A DNA stretch of 64,000 bases from Kiritimatiellia bacterium (lineage in GTDB: Bacteria > Verrucomicrobiota > Kiritimatiellia > UBA8416 > JABMPJ01), in contig JASLOA010000028.1 of the NCBI GenBank assembly GCA_030745755.1, positions 1-64,000 on the forward strand, given 5' to 3'. A model generated the notes under the pieces. It had not been told where the DNA came from. It ran no database searches and was given only the letters and a program-made list of their open reading frames with translations. Each line of letters starts with the position of its first letter. Within the stretch, counting starts at the first letter, position 1. This document shows, piece by piece, positions 1-8,475 of this stretch. Made by a program: the position numbers and the translations under genes.

Positions 1-172
1 TGGGGAGCGCTGTTGCGGCGGGTGCGCGGGAAAGAGAGCTGAACCCGGGACACCTCCGCCCCCAGGCATTCTGCCTGGGCTATGATGGAGCACCCCTTTG
101 GGGTGCGGATTGCCGCATGCGGTGCGGCCCTACAGCCCCAACTCAGAACCAATGCCCAAAACAGAGGTCTCG
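1..172. other. Left edge: possible gene end and hairpin cluster
   Basis: No complete gene is visible. On the plus strand, frame 1 is open from the edge to a TGA at 40-42 and could be the last 13 codons of a gene lying outside the window; this is only a possibility. Positions 61-135 hold three successive short hairpins: a CCCAGG/CCTGGG stem at 61-79, GCACCCC/GGGGTGC at about 91-107, and a GCCGCA-rich stem just after. They lie downstream of the PilZ gene on the minus strand and could end transcription from either side, but none has a following T-tract. Confidence 0.3.
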
Positions 173-613
173 TCAGTTGGGGAAGTCTGCGGCGCTTTTG
201 GCGATCCACTCGGATGCGGCTTCGCGAGAGGAGATCTCTCTTCCATGCTTCTCCACCTGCTCCTTGCGGTAGTCCTCGATGTGGCAGAGCTGTTCCACGA
301 TGCGACCGTGAAAATGGGCAGAGGCATCGCTGAAAGAGAGGCCATTGATATGGGTAGCCGAGTCCTCACCATCGGCCTCAACCGTCCAAACAATCATACC
401 ACGGACCACCTCGATATGCGGGAGTGAAGGGTAGCGCAGCTCCACGATATCCCCGAGCTCATAGGGTCGGTCAGAGACGAACGCGATCCCTCCATGGCTT
501 GCATCTCTCATTTCGTGGGGAGAGAAGTCGTCATGCCCGTCCACGCGACACTCAACAGGAACGCTTGTGGGATGCCGAAAGAACCGACGCCGCTCTGTGA
601 AACGATCGTTCAT
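173..613 (-). CDS. PilZ domain protein (predicted cyclic-di-GMP receptor)
   Basis: A 146-residue single-domain protein. It has both parts of the PilZ c-di-GMP-binding signature: an RxxxR box (RRFFR) near residue 9 and a DxSxxG box (DASHGG) near residue 36, followed by the beta-rich core (GDIVELRYP). PilZ proteins bind cyclic-di-GMP and relay it to motility, exopolysaccharide or virulence outputs; nothing here identifies the partner. The ATG at 613 is chosen because the PilZ core starts right after it; an upstream in-frame start at 697 would add 28 residues overlapping a palindromic repeat. No strong Shine-Dalgarno is visible. The C-terminal 40 residues are a charged, probably helical tail. 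It stands alone, divergent from the Nudix gene. Confidence 0.8.
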   Translation of the reverse strand: MNDRFTERRRFFRHPTSVPVECRVDGHDDFSPHEMRDASHGGIAFVSDRPYELGDIVELRYPSLPHIEVVRGMIVWTVEADGEDSATHINGLSFSDASAHFHGRIVEQLCHIEDYRKEQVEKHGREISSREAASEWIAKSAADFPN

Positions 614-658
614 GGCGCTGACAATAAGAGAACAGGTGGCCCAAGGCAAGGGCGGTTC

Positions 659-720
659 CGCGGCCCGCTCCGTCTTCGCTACACTACGCCGCGACAAGCC
701 GGAGAGCGGGCCCTGCCTAC
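659..720. repeat. GGGCCCGC-type inverted repeat (family B, diverged)
   Basis: An imperfect palindrome whose arms resemble the GGTAGGGCCCGC repeat seen at 8162-8295, 16654-16680, 24224-24358 and 31902-31927. It fills the space between the divergent PilZ and Nudix genes. Confidence 0.45.
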
Positions 721-782
721 CTGCGGTATATCCTTACCATTAATGCTGGCATTACTTCCCGATTCATCATTCACTCTGCTAC

Positions 783-1319
783 ATGAATACATGGAAGACG
801 TTGGCGAAGGAGATGTGGCTCGACTGCGGGAAGTTTCTGAAGGTTGAGCGACACACGGTTGATTTTGGTGAAGGACGCGTGATTGACGACTGGCCATGGG
901 TGATTACCCCGGACTATGTCAACATCGTCGCCATTACACCCGAGAATCGGTTTGTCTGTCTGCGACAGGGCAAGTATGCGATTGAAGGCGCCTCGATCGG
1001 GCCGGTCGGAGGTTACATCGAAGAAGGAGACTCACCGCGCGACACCGCTGAACGGGAGCTCCGGGAGGAAACGGGTTACGAGTCGGACGACTGGACGTTT
1101 CTTGGCAGCTTCCCGGTTGACTCCAATCGCGGCGTGGGCACAGCCCACTTCTTCCTCGCCCGCAATGCCCGGTTTGTCGGACACGTCGAATCGGACGATC
1201 TGGAGCCGCAAGAACTCATCCTTCTCTCACGCCAGGAGTTGGAGTCAGCCATCGACGACGGTGGCGTCAAGCTTCTCCCCTGGGTCAGCGCGTTTGCGCT
1301 GGCGCTGCGGAAGTGCTGA
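783..1319 (+). CDS. Nudix hydrolase, ADP-ribose pyrophosphatase-like
   Basis: A 178-residue Nudix protein. The Nudix box is visible around residues 77-100 as GGYIEEGD followed by RELREETGY. The first glutamate of the G-x5-E-x7-REUxEExGU signature is an aspartate here, while the catalytic RELREE core is intact. Family members cleave nucleoside diphosphates linked to another moiety using Mg2+. The layout, with an N-terminal beta domain (residues 1-50) before the box, is closest to the NudF/ADP-ribose pyrophosphatase group, but the substrate cannot be read from sequence. The gene stands alone on the plus strand, opposite to its neighbours. The start ATG at 783 begins the recognisable N-terminal domain. 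Confidence 0.85.
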   Translation: MNTWKTLAKEMWLDCGKFLKVERHTVDFGEGRVIDDWPWVITPDYVNIVAITPENRFVCLRQGKYAIEGASIGPVGGYIEEGDSPRDTAERELREETGYESDDWTFLGSFPVDSNRGVGTAHFFLARNARFVGHVESDDLEPQELILLSRQELESAIDDGGVKLLPWVSAFALALRKC

Positions 1320-1560
1320 GTATCGGCACGATCGGGAAGGTCGGCGCCTGGCGCTTCCTTTCCGCAGACATTCACCTCTCCTGTTCGCGGCGGACCGGGG
1401 ACGGTCCGCCCTACCTGACAGGGCACAGCAGGATCTCCGGGTTGTGTTCGGAATCTTCTGCAAATTCAGAAATGGGTCTGCCTGCGAAGCATGGGAGATT
1501 GAGATGAAGTACAGCAAAACGCTACGACTATGGGTTATCTGTGAAATCGCAGAACATTCT
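1320..1560. other. Convergent intergenic region with a hairpin
   Basis: The 241 bases between the 3' ends of the Nudix gene and the giant minus-strand gene show no coding region. A stem GGCGGACC/GGTCCGCC at about 1389-1412 followed by CTACCT resembles the family B repeats and could separate the convergent transcripts. Confidence 0.35.
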
Positions 1561-4500
1561 CTACGGAACCTCTCTTCGGTTCCAGCCGTACCAGGTCAGA
1601 CCGAAGAGGACGAAGGCGGGCCAGAGGGCTAGCAGGCTGCGCAGTTTGCCACCGCGGCCGACTTTGAATGATACGGTCAGTGGTTCGGTTGGGTCGGTTT
1701 GGAGCGGACGCTTGAAGTTGAGGCGTTGTCCGTGTTCGGGCATGGCGACGCGGATGGCAGTTACCACGCCGGCCGCAGCCGCCTGCTGATCGATCATCTT
1801 GTTAGCCACAATCTCAAGGGCATGGCGATCCTTCTCGGAGAGGCGCTGTTCGATCCGGTCGAGGTACTGCTGTGCATTCTGCTGGACAGTTTCCTGCTGG
1901 GGCATTGGCGTCTGCTGTTCGTCCTCTTCGATGATGTTCTGGTTGTAACGGACCACATCGCGACGATTCATCAAGCCAATCTTGACCTGCTGCTTCATCA
2001 GGTTGCGAAGCTGCACGCGTGCATCTTCGTTCAGGTCGGCCTGCCCCTGCGAGTAGTTCAGGGCCTGCTCGAACGCCTTGCGCGCCTGGCGCTGCTCGCC
2101 GGCAATCAGCAGTTGTCCCGCGTTGTCGAGTTCCAGCTTGGCCTTTTGGATGCTTCCCTCCTGCCGCTCCAGGTTGCGCTTGCGATAGGAGGCCGAATCG
2201 AACACGTCGTAGCCCCACTGCCGCGCTACGTCGTACTCCATCGTTCCATCAAAGTCGTAGTAGTTGAAGCCGGGCGGTGCAAAGAACTCCCATTCGATAT
2301 CTTCCTGCGGGAGTTCAAACCGAGGAGCACGGTATTCGCGCCGGCGCGACAGCGCGCCGCTGTCAGCGGACCCGGCATAGATGAACTCCACGGTCGTGGA
2401 GGTGGCGCCTTCCTCTTCCTCGAGCGGGATGCAGAAGCGACCGTCGTCGCGCGACACCTGGACTTCGCGACCATTAACCTGTGCGGCCCACAGACTGTCA
2501 TCCTCATGCGGCAGTTCCAACTTAAGGAAACGGAGACGACGCACCGTGAGATCGAGTTTCACCTGCGTCAGCAGCTTCCCGCCCGTAGACAGTGCCGACC
2601 GGATGCGTGCCTTATCGATCCGTGCCGGCAACACACCGGCCGCATCATGCCGTACCACGGACAATTCCAGTGCATAGTCGGGCTCCAGGGTGCGGTAGCA
2701 CAGAATGGCATCGGACAGCTCCCCTGCCCCAAAGACCGACGGCACGTTGCGCGGGTCCTCCACTTTCAGACCTACCGCGGGCCCGGACGGGCGCACCTGG
2801 ACGCGTCCGCCACACGTCACCACGAGATAGCCGCGCGCATCCTCGGTATCAATCGTCGCGAGCGGCTTGAGCGTCACGAACTCGGCCGCGGTATCATACG
2901 GCAACTGGTAACTCGCCATGAGCTGATAGATGTTCTCCACCTTGCCATGGAGATCCACTTGCCACACACCTTCGCCCCGGTCGATCTCATGCACGCGCGC
3001 AATGTTGCGGCCGGTGATTGTCAGGCTCACACCCGGGACCGGGACTCTGAGCTGGAAGCTTTTCACGCCGGCATTCTCGATCTTGTAGCGAATGAACGAA
3101 CGGACTTGGAGCATGCCCTCTGCCAGGTCGACCCACTGCAGGATCTCGGGCGCCACGGCCGGGGCCATGACTTCGGACTTCAGAACGATCGACCAGGTTG
3201 GCCGCAGCAGATCAAAGACCAGCACACCCTTCTGACGTATGCCCTGTTCACTGGCCTTCTTCAGATCCACCCCGCGTTGCTCATCCACCATCAGCCGGAT
3301 GCCCCGCTCGCCGGAAATTGTGATCCGCCCCGCATGCTTGTGGACCGATGCCATATGAACACGTGGCACCGCGATGCGCTCCTCAATGCCCTTCTCAGTG
3401 CGAGCCATGACCATATTGAGTTCGGTGTTGCCTGTGACCTGGCGGTTGAAATGCACAACCACGCGCTGCATGCCCTCGGCCGGCGGCGTCCCCCCTGACG
3501 GTACATCCGTGATCTCATCCCAATGGTCGACATCCTTGCCGGTCAGCGTTTCGACTTCATAGTCGGCGGGCAGGTCCAGTGTCACGGAGAAGACACCCGA
3601 CCTCAGGATGGTCAGGGCCAGACGCGTTGCCAGCACAATGCGTTCATCGGCAACTGAGAGCGTGGCCGACTCGGTCACCCGCAGTTCGGGCAGCACTTGT
3701 TCGGCCTCAACCCGCGCGTTCACCTCGGCGGGCTGACTGTAGCGATAAGCCCGGCGCGTGGAGGGCGCACCTGCGGCCGACTGTTTGGCCCGGGGCGATG
3801 CCACCATGGCCTCGAAGTCCTCGATGTTCATCGAGTTGAGTCCCTCGCTCTCGACCACCCGCACCTGGATTGCATCCGGTGCGCTGAAGGCCAACACACC
3901 ACGCTGGCGTGCTGCACCACTCAGGGACGGTACACCTACCGTGGCCCCATAGGGCAGGCCGCCGCTCGCCACCTGGGTGACCACCCTCACAGTGAGCGCA
4001 CCAACGGCGGGCTTATCCAGAATGGCTTCCAGCATGGATGCTTCCGGATCGAAACTCCATGTTGCCAGCCCTTCGGCATGCACGGCTGTCACCGCCATCC
4101 CGGCCGGGATGCGCGCCTTGAGCTCCTTGATTTCGCCCTGGGCGATCTGGTAGCGGATCACGTTGTTCAGATCGATCACACCCGGCCGCAGCATTGCTGT
4201 GGTCGTAACATCACAATAGAAGACCGACTCCTCCAGCTTCGTCTTACGCGCACGGGGTCGCCAGGTTACGGTCACGTTGCCTCCGGCAACAAATACCGCT
4301 TCCGTGGTGGTGACGCCTTCCTCCTCCGTGCTGAGCAGGCGAACAGCCGAGGCGGACGCGACTTCCATGCCCGGTTCCGGCAGGGTCAACACCATCCGGT
4401 TACGCAAGCTCTGCGGCACATGCAGCGGCAGACTCCACAGCCCATTCTTCTCTGCTATGGGCAGGTAGGCTTCAATGGTGAACTCAAATTCACCGCGCCG

Positions 4501-7500
4501 TTTCACCTTGAGCGCATAGCCGTCCGGACTCGTAACGATCTCCAGGTCGTCATCCTCCAGCTCGTAATCGGTAAGCACGGCGCCGGCGGGCAGGAGATGC
4601 ACATCACCCGGTTCATCCGTTTCGAACGCAACCTTCATGCTCAAGGCTGCGCTCTGCTCCACATCACGCGACATGGATGGCCCCGCCACGGTCATCTCCA
4701 CGGAATCCATTATCACCAGCCTTCGCTCCTCACCTTGCGGGGGGACTACGGCTTGGCGTACGACAGCGGCAGGTGGCGGGAGGGCTACCTCGGATGCACA
4801 TGCAGACCAGATGCCACAGCCCACAATGCTCACCAGCATCACAGAGAGGAGGTAACGGATCGACACGGCGCCAGAGCGCGGTGCGTCGTTCGATTGCTCG
4901 TCACTCGGCTGTTCGTCGCTCGGCTGTTCGTCACTCTCCATGTCATACTCCCACGGCGCAGGGATATCTTCATCCAGAAGATCGGGGAGCTCCTTTGGTT
5001 TACGGCGGAACGGGCGCGCGATGCAGCGGAGGATCCAGCATGGAAAACGCCAGAGCCACTTGATGCCACCACGACGGGTGAGCCAGAGCACGATGCCTGA
5101 CAGCAAGGCCAGGAATAGCACCACAGCCAGCAGGGCCCGTCCTGCTGCCGCCTGGGCGACGCCCGCTACGAGATGTGTTACACCGAGGGCAACAAGGAAC
5201 CCGGAACCGCGTTTGCAAAGTCCCTTGGTCAGCATCAGCAGACCGGCCAACGAGAGCAGTACGAGCAGTCGACCGGAGCCGGCGCTGCCGAGCCAGGGCG
5301 GCACGATTCGCAGGCTAAGCGACAGGGCATGGTCATTCGCCAGGTTGACGGTCCGCGTGTAGATGCCCTTCTGGATGCTTCCACTCTTGAGCGAGATGGC
5401 ATCGCCGATGGTCCAACCACCCAGTCCATCCGCAAAGGCAGCCGCCAGGCGCACGGTCCGTCCCAGCACATTGAGCAACCCGCCGCGTGAGCGTCGGCTC
5501 TCACTGGTCATATTGCCCGACACACCCGCGATGGCAAGCGTGTCAGGGACCTCTACGGTCCAGCGCGCGAAGGTGGCGTGCGCCTGGTTCAGCGCCGGAG
5601 CCCGGAGCGAGATGCCCCTCAACCCGCCCCGCCAGAAGCCCAGCTTGCCGTGGTTCTGGGCATACACCACCTGGAGATGGAGCGCCGTGTTGGGATCAGG
5701 CAGCCGGCTCACGGGAATCAGCAGTCCGGCCTCACTTTCCTGCGGCAGAATATCTTCGGAGGTGCCATCGTCTTTCACCAACCGCACCGACCACAGGTCA
5801 ACGCCCTTGGGCATCTTGGCCACAAGGTACTGTCGTGTGGCGTTCTTGATGAAGTAGTCCACAGTCGTGATCGACTCCCCATCACGACTGACACGGCTGG
5901 CAAGCTCGACATAGTCGGCAATCTGTTCGATCAGCGACTCCGTCTGGAACGGCTCGGCGCGCAAGGCCACCGGGTGCGGCCCGCGTACGTACTTGTAGGC
6001 GGCTATGATCGGATCAGTAACCGTCGCCGCATAGGCCGACGGAATCTCCGTACGATCGATGGCGAAAAGCCAATCGGGTCGGGCCTCGACTTCTTCCAGT
6101 TTCAGGCTTACCGCGCTGGCAACCACCACGTAGCCCACTTCGCTGTCGGCGCCCACCGTCTCGACATCGCCTACACGGATGTTTGCCCCTTCATAGGCAA
6201 ACTGGCTGTCGTAGGTTACGAGGAGCGTGTAGTCGCCCATGATGCGTGTCTGTAGCCGCACCGTGCAGGTTTCGCCGTCGCGCGTCCATCCCTCGATATC
6301 GGCACCGGTGAACTCCACACTCTCGATCGCCTCGGGCACATGCACCTGGACCGACTGGATTGGCGCACCGCCGACGTGGTAGGTGATGGCGGCGCTGCAG
6401 TACATGACACCCTCACCGAGGGACACAAGGTGGAACACCTCCGAATGGAGTGTGGGACGTGCACGCTGCAGCGACAGGGCCAGGCTCCAGCCGGCCGACT
6501 TGAATCGGAATGCCTGCTGCGCGCCCGGCACCTGCATGGGTGCCGACCCGGTATGGACTTCGCGAAGCCCATCAACCTTTGATGGGCGCAGCCGAATTCC
6601 CGTCTCCGCACCCACGACAAGGTAACCGCGCTCAGAACGGGCATCGGGCACGCTGAGCCGGGGCACATCAAATCCATCCCGGTCGGGAGGCAGCGACCGC
6701 TCCATGCGTACCGTGACCAGTGTGACCCCGCTGACGCTCTGCTTGAACGGAATGCGAATCGTGCGTTTGCGGGCATCGGCGCCTTCTCCGCCAGACACGT
6801 CGACATCCGCATCGGCGATCTTGGAACCGGTCACACTTGTAACGGTCCAGGCCGGATCGGACTCCACCGCCACCAGCACTTCGCGTGCGGGCGCATCCTT
6901 GATGTCCACTTCTATGGATGCCTCAAAGACGAGATCGTTATCCTCCAGTGTCACCACGAGACGATCATCCACGGTGAAAGACGTCACGATATCGTCGGCC
7001 GTGAATTCGAGCGTGTAAGGTGTGCTGGCATACTGATAGACGAACATACTGCGGACCGGTCGGTGGCGCGCATACTCCTCTCCCAACCCCTTCGGCGCAA
7101 CAGTCGGGAAGGCGCTCGGGTCCACTTGGCTCACACCCGAGGCCTTGTTGATCTGCAACTTGATGGCACTATCAGTGCCCAGCATCAGGAACCCGCTGGT
7201 GCGCAGGACGTCATGCGGAGCGAAAACAGGCATCGCGGTCTTGCAGGGAAAACTGGGTAGCAACAGCTCGCTTAGCACCCGCAGACGGTAGACCCCTTCC
7301 TGCGGCCGGCTGAGTTGGACCACCAGCACATCGCCGGTGTCGGCCTCCTCCACGCGCCAGTCCTGGATGTCCGGACCAAAGACCTGGGTGACATGCACCT
7401 CCGGTAAGGACAAGCGCAGTTCGTTGAGCGCGCCCTGGATGACGCGATACGTGAAGATGGAATCGAGTTGCATGGCACCCACACCGGCGGTTGCCATGGC

Positions 7501-8094
7501 GTTGACATCACATGTCACAGCCAGCTCGGAGGTCAGCTTGCGCACTTCCGGTTTCCAGGTGACCTCAAAATGGTCGGTTATGCCGAGGAAAGCCGTCACA
7601 CGGGTACGTCCGTCGGTCGTCGTATCCTTCTGAACATCCAGCGCACCCGGGAAGGTGATCTCCAGGTCGCTGCGGTCACATATGACGGAGAGCTTGCGGA
7701 CCGTTGCGGCTGGAATGGAAAAGCGCGTGCGGCGCCACTCGCCCTGCTTGATTGGGCGACTGGCGAAATTGAACTCCACATCCTGCTCGCCGGAACGTCC
7801 AAATTCGATCATGTAGGTCGCCTGCTCGCGCGACAGCTCCGCCTTACGCGGCAGCTCGCCACCGAGGTACGCCACATCGCCGCTGACCAGCGCCAGCTGC
7901 GAACGGCGCTTGTCGACATCCGCATTCAGGGTCAGCGCAAAGCTGATGTTCTCCCCTTCGATCTCGCCTACCAGTTCAAGGTCGGAGACCATTACGGGTT
8001 TCGCTTCACGGGCGTAGGCTGCTGAGGTGCCAGCGTAAAAAGTCAAGCCGGCCAACAGTCCCAATAACAGATACCTTTTCATAATCGTCCTCAT
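1561..8094 (-). CDS. Giant envelope-spanning repeat protein, function unknown
   Basis: A 2177-residue protein that I do not recognise. The start at 8094 has a GGGGGAG Shine-Dalgarno 5 bases upstream and leads into a Sec signal peptide (LLLGLLAGLTFYAGTSAAYA). Visible architecture: periplasmic half 1 (about 30-930); two membrane segments (about 935-1005); a short acidic linker with SDEQP repeats (about 1010-1075); a third membrane segment (about 1078-1100); periplasmic half 2 (1100-2150) ending in a helical, TPR-like stretch (about 1970-2030); and a C-terminal membrane helix (about 2151-2173). Both halves repeat a beta-rich module with two landmarks: an RGYLVV-like strand (near 298, 485, 651, 1396, 1586 and 1750) and an xGxDIxxW motif (near 235, 594, 1340, 1516 and 1691), usually followed by a GxYxLxV strand. 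No catalytic motif is seen. It ends the minus-strand run that contains the ECF sigma and anti-sigma/VWA genes. The reading is certain, the function open. Confidence 0.85.
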   Translation of the reverse strand: MRTIMKRYLLLGLLAGLTFYAGTSAAYAREAKPVMVSDLELVGEIEGENISFALTLNADVDKRRSQLALVSGDVAYLGGELPRKAELSREQATYMIEFGRSGEQDVEFNFASRPIKQGEWRRTRFSIPAATVRKLSVICDRSDLEITFPGALDVQKDTTTDGRTRVTAFLGITDHFEVTWKPEVRKLTSELAVTCDVNAMATAGVGAMQLDSIFTYRVIQGALNELRLSLPEVHVTQVFGPDIQDWRVEEADTGDVLVVQLSRPQEGVYRLRVLSELLLPSFPCKTAMPVFAPHDVLRTSGFLMLGTDSAIKLQINKASGVSQVDPSAFPTVAPKGLGEEYARHRPVRSMFVYQYASTPYTLEFTADDIVTSFTVDDRLVVTLEDNDLVFEASIEVDIKDAPAREVLVAVESDPAWTVTSVTGSKIADADVDVSGGEGADARKRTIRIPFKQSVSGVTLVTVRMERSLPPDRDGFDVPRLSVPDARSERGYLVVGAETGIRLRPSKVDGLREVHTGSAPMQVPGAQQAFRFKSAGWSLALSLQRARPTLHSEVFHLVSLGEGVMYCSAAITYHVGGAPIQSVQVHVPEAIESVEFTGADIEGWTRDGETCTVRLQTRIMGDYTLLVTYDSQFAYEGANIRVGDVETVGADSEVGYVVVASAVSLKLEEVEARPDWLFAIDRTEIPSAYAATVTDPIIAAYKYVRGPHPVALRAEPFQTESLIEQIADYVELASRVSRDGESITTVDYFIKNATRQYLVAKMPKGVDLWSVRLVKDDGTSEDILPQESEAGLLIPVSRLPDPNTALHLQVVYAQNHGKLGFWRGGLRGISLRAPALNQAHATFARWTVEVPDTLAIAGVSGNMTSESRRSRGGLLNVLGRTVRLAAAFADGLGGWTIGDAISLKSGSIQKGIYTRTVNLANDHALSLSLRIVPPWLGSAGSGRLLVLLSLAGLLMLTKGLCKRGSGFLVALGVTHLVAGVAQAAAGRALLAVVLFLALLSGIVLWLTRRGGIKWLWRFPCWILRCIARPFRRKPKELPDLLDEDIPAPWEYDMESDEQPSDEQPSDEQSNDAPRSGAVSIRYLLSVMLVSIVGCGIWSACASEVALPPPAAVVRQAVVPPQGEERRLVIMDSVEMTVAGPSMSRDVEQSAALSMKVAFETDEPGDVHLLPAGAVLTDYELEDDDLEIVTSPDGYALKVKRRGEFEFTIEAYLPIAEKNGLWSLPLHVPQSLRNRMVLTLPEPGMEVASASAVRLLSTEEEGVTTTEAVFVAGGNVTVTWRPRARKTKLEESVFYCDVTTTAMLRPGVIDLNNVIRYQIAQGEIKELKARIPAGMAVTAVHAEGLATWSFDPEASMLEAILDKPAVGALTVRVVTQVASGGLPYGATVGVPSLSGAARQRGVLAFSAPDAIQVRVVESEGLNSMNIEDFEAMVASPRAKQSAAGAPSTRRAYRYSQPAEVNARVEAEQVLPELRVTESATLSVADERIVLATRLALTILRSGVFSVTLDLPADYEVETLTGKDVDHWDEITDVPSGGTPPAEGMQRVVVHFNRQVTGNTELNMVMARTEKGIEERIAVPRVHMASVHKHAGRITISGERGIRLMVDEQRGVDLKKASEQGIRQKGVLVFDLLRPTWSIVLKSEVMAPAVAPEILQWVDLAEGMLQVRSFIRYKIENAGVKSFQLRVPVPGVSLTITGRNIARVHEIDRGEGVWQVDLHGKVENIYQLMASYQLPYDTAAEFVTLKPLATIDTEDARGYLVVTCGGRVQVRPSGPAVGLKVEDPRNVPSVFGAGELSDAILCYRTLEPDYALELSVVRHDAAGVLPARIDKARIRSALSTGGKLLTQVKLDLTVRRLRFLKLELPHEDDSLWAAQVNGREVQVSRDDGRFCIPLEEEEGATSTTVEFIYAGSADSGALSRRREYRAPRFELPQEDIEWEFFAPPGFNYYDFDGTMEYDVARQWGYDVFDSASYRKRNLERQEGSIQKAKLELDNAGQLLIAGEQRQARKAFEQALNYSQGQADLNEDARVQLRNLMKQQVKIGLMNRRDVVRYNQNIIEEDEQQTPMPQQETVQQNAQQYLDRIEQRLSEKDRHALEIVANKMIDQQAAAAGVVTAIRVAMPEHGQRLNFKRPLQTDPTEPLTVSFKVGRGGKLRSLLALWPAFVLFGLTWYGWNRREVP

Positions 8095-8475
8095 TGTTCT
8101 CCCCCTACTAGCGTGACGCTGCCCGAAAAGGGGTGCATGTGCAAAAGGGCTGGCATCAGGAGGTAGGGCCCGCGCTCCGCCGCGGGCCGCGAGCAAGAGA
8201 TACGCAACGAAGTGACAGAGGAAGCGAGAATCGCCTCCCTGTCACCAGTCTTGCGCGCCGCTTGCACACGGCCCGCACGGAGTGCGGGCCCTACCAGCCC
8301 TTTTCGGACACCGTCTAGCGTGTCACCCAAATCGCAGAGACGCCTTCCTCCTTCGCCCAGGCTGCGGCGGACAGGTCGGCGAGATGCTTCGACAAGCTCA
8401 GCGTGACAGCTCCTAAGAAGCGCGACCCTTTGGAATGACAGGCCAATTACACGGACGCAATTACGGTACACTACT
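8095..8475. other. Repeat-filled intergenic region
   Basis: There is no gene in this 381-base gap between the VWA protein and the giant protein. It contains a 134-base family B element (8162-8295), a fragment of the CTTCGCCCAGGCTGCGGCGGACAGG repeat type (about 8345-8380) and a degenerate family A arm pair (about 8386-8440). Outward-facing copies of AAAAGGGCTGG lie on both sides of the family B element. The promoter of the giant gene, if separate, should be here, but I could not pick one out. Confidence 0.6.
8162..8295. repeat. Family B element, 134 bp, inverted-repeat ends
   Basis: It begins GGTAGGGCCCGC and ends GCGGGCCCTACC, giving terminal inverted repeats of about 27 bases with few mismatches. 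Inside lies GACAGAGGAAGCGAGAATCG, which recurs in near-identical form in the element at 24224-24358. The equal length and shared core suggest a small mobile or duplicated unit rather than a simple terminator. Confidence 0.65.

Noticed and set aside
1699-5100. Two long plus-strand open frames (about 599 and 467 codons) opposite the giant gene
   Set aside because: They lie antisense to a minus-strand gene with a signal peptide, ribosome site and repeated motifs. Their residues show no domain and reflect the GC-rich codon pattern of the other strand.
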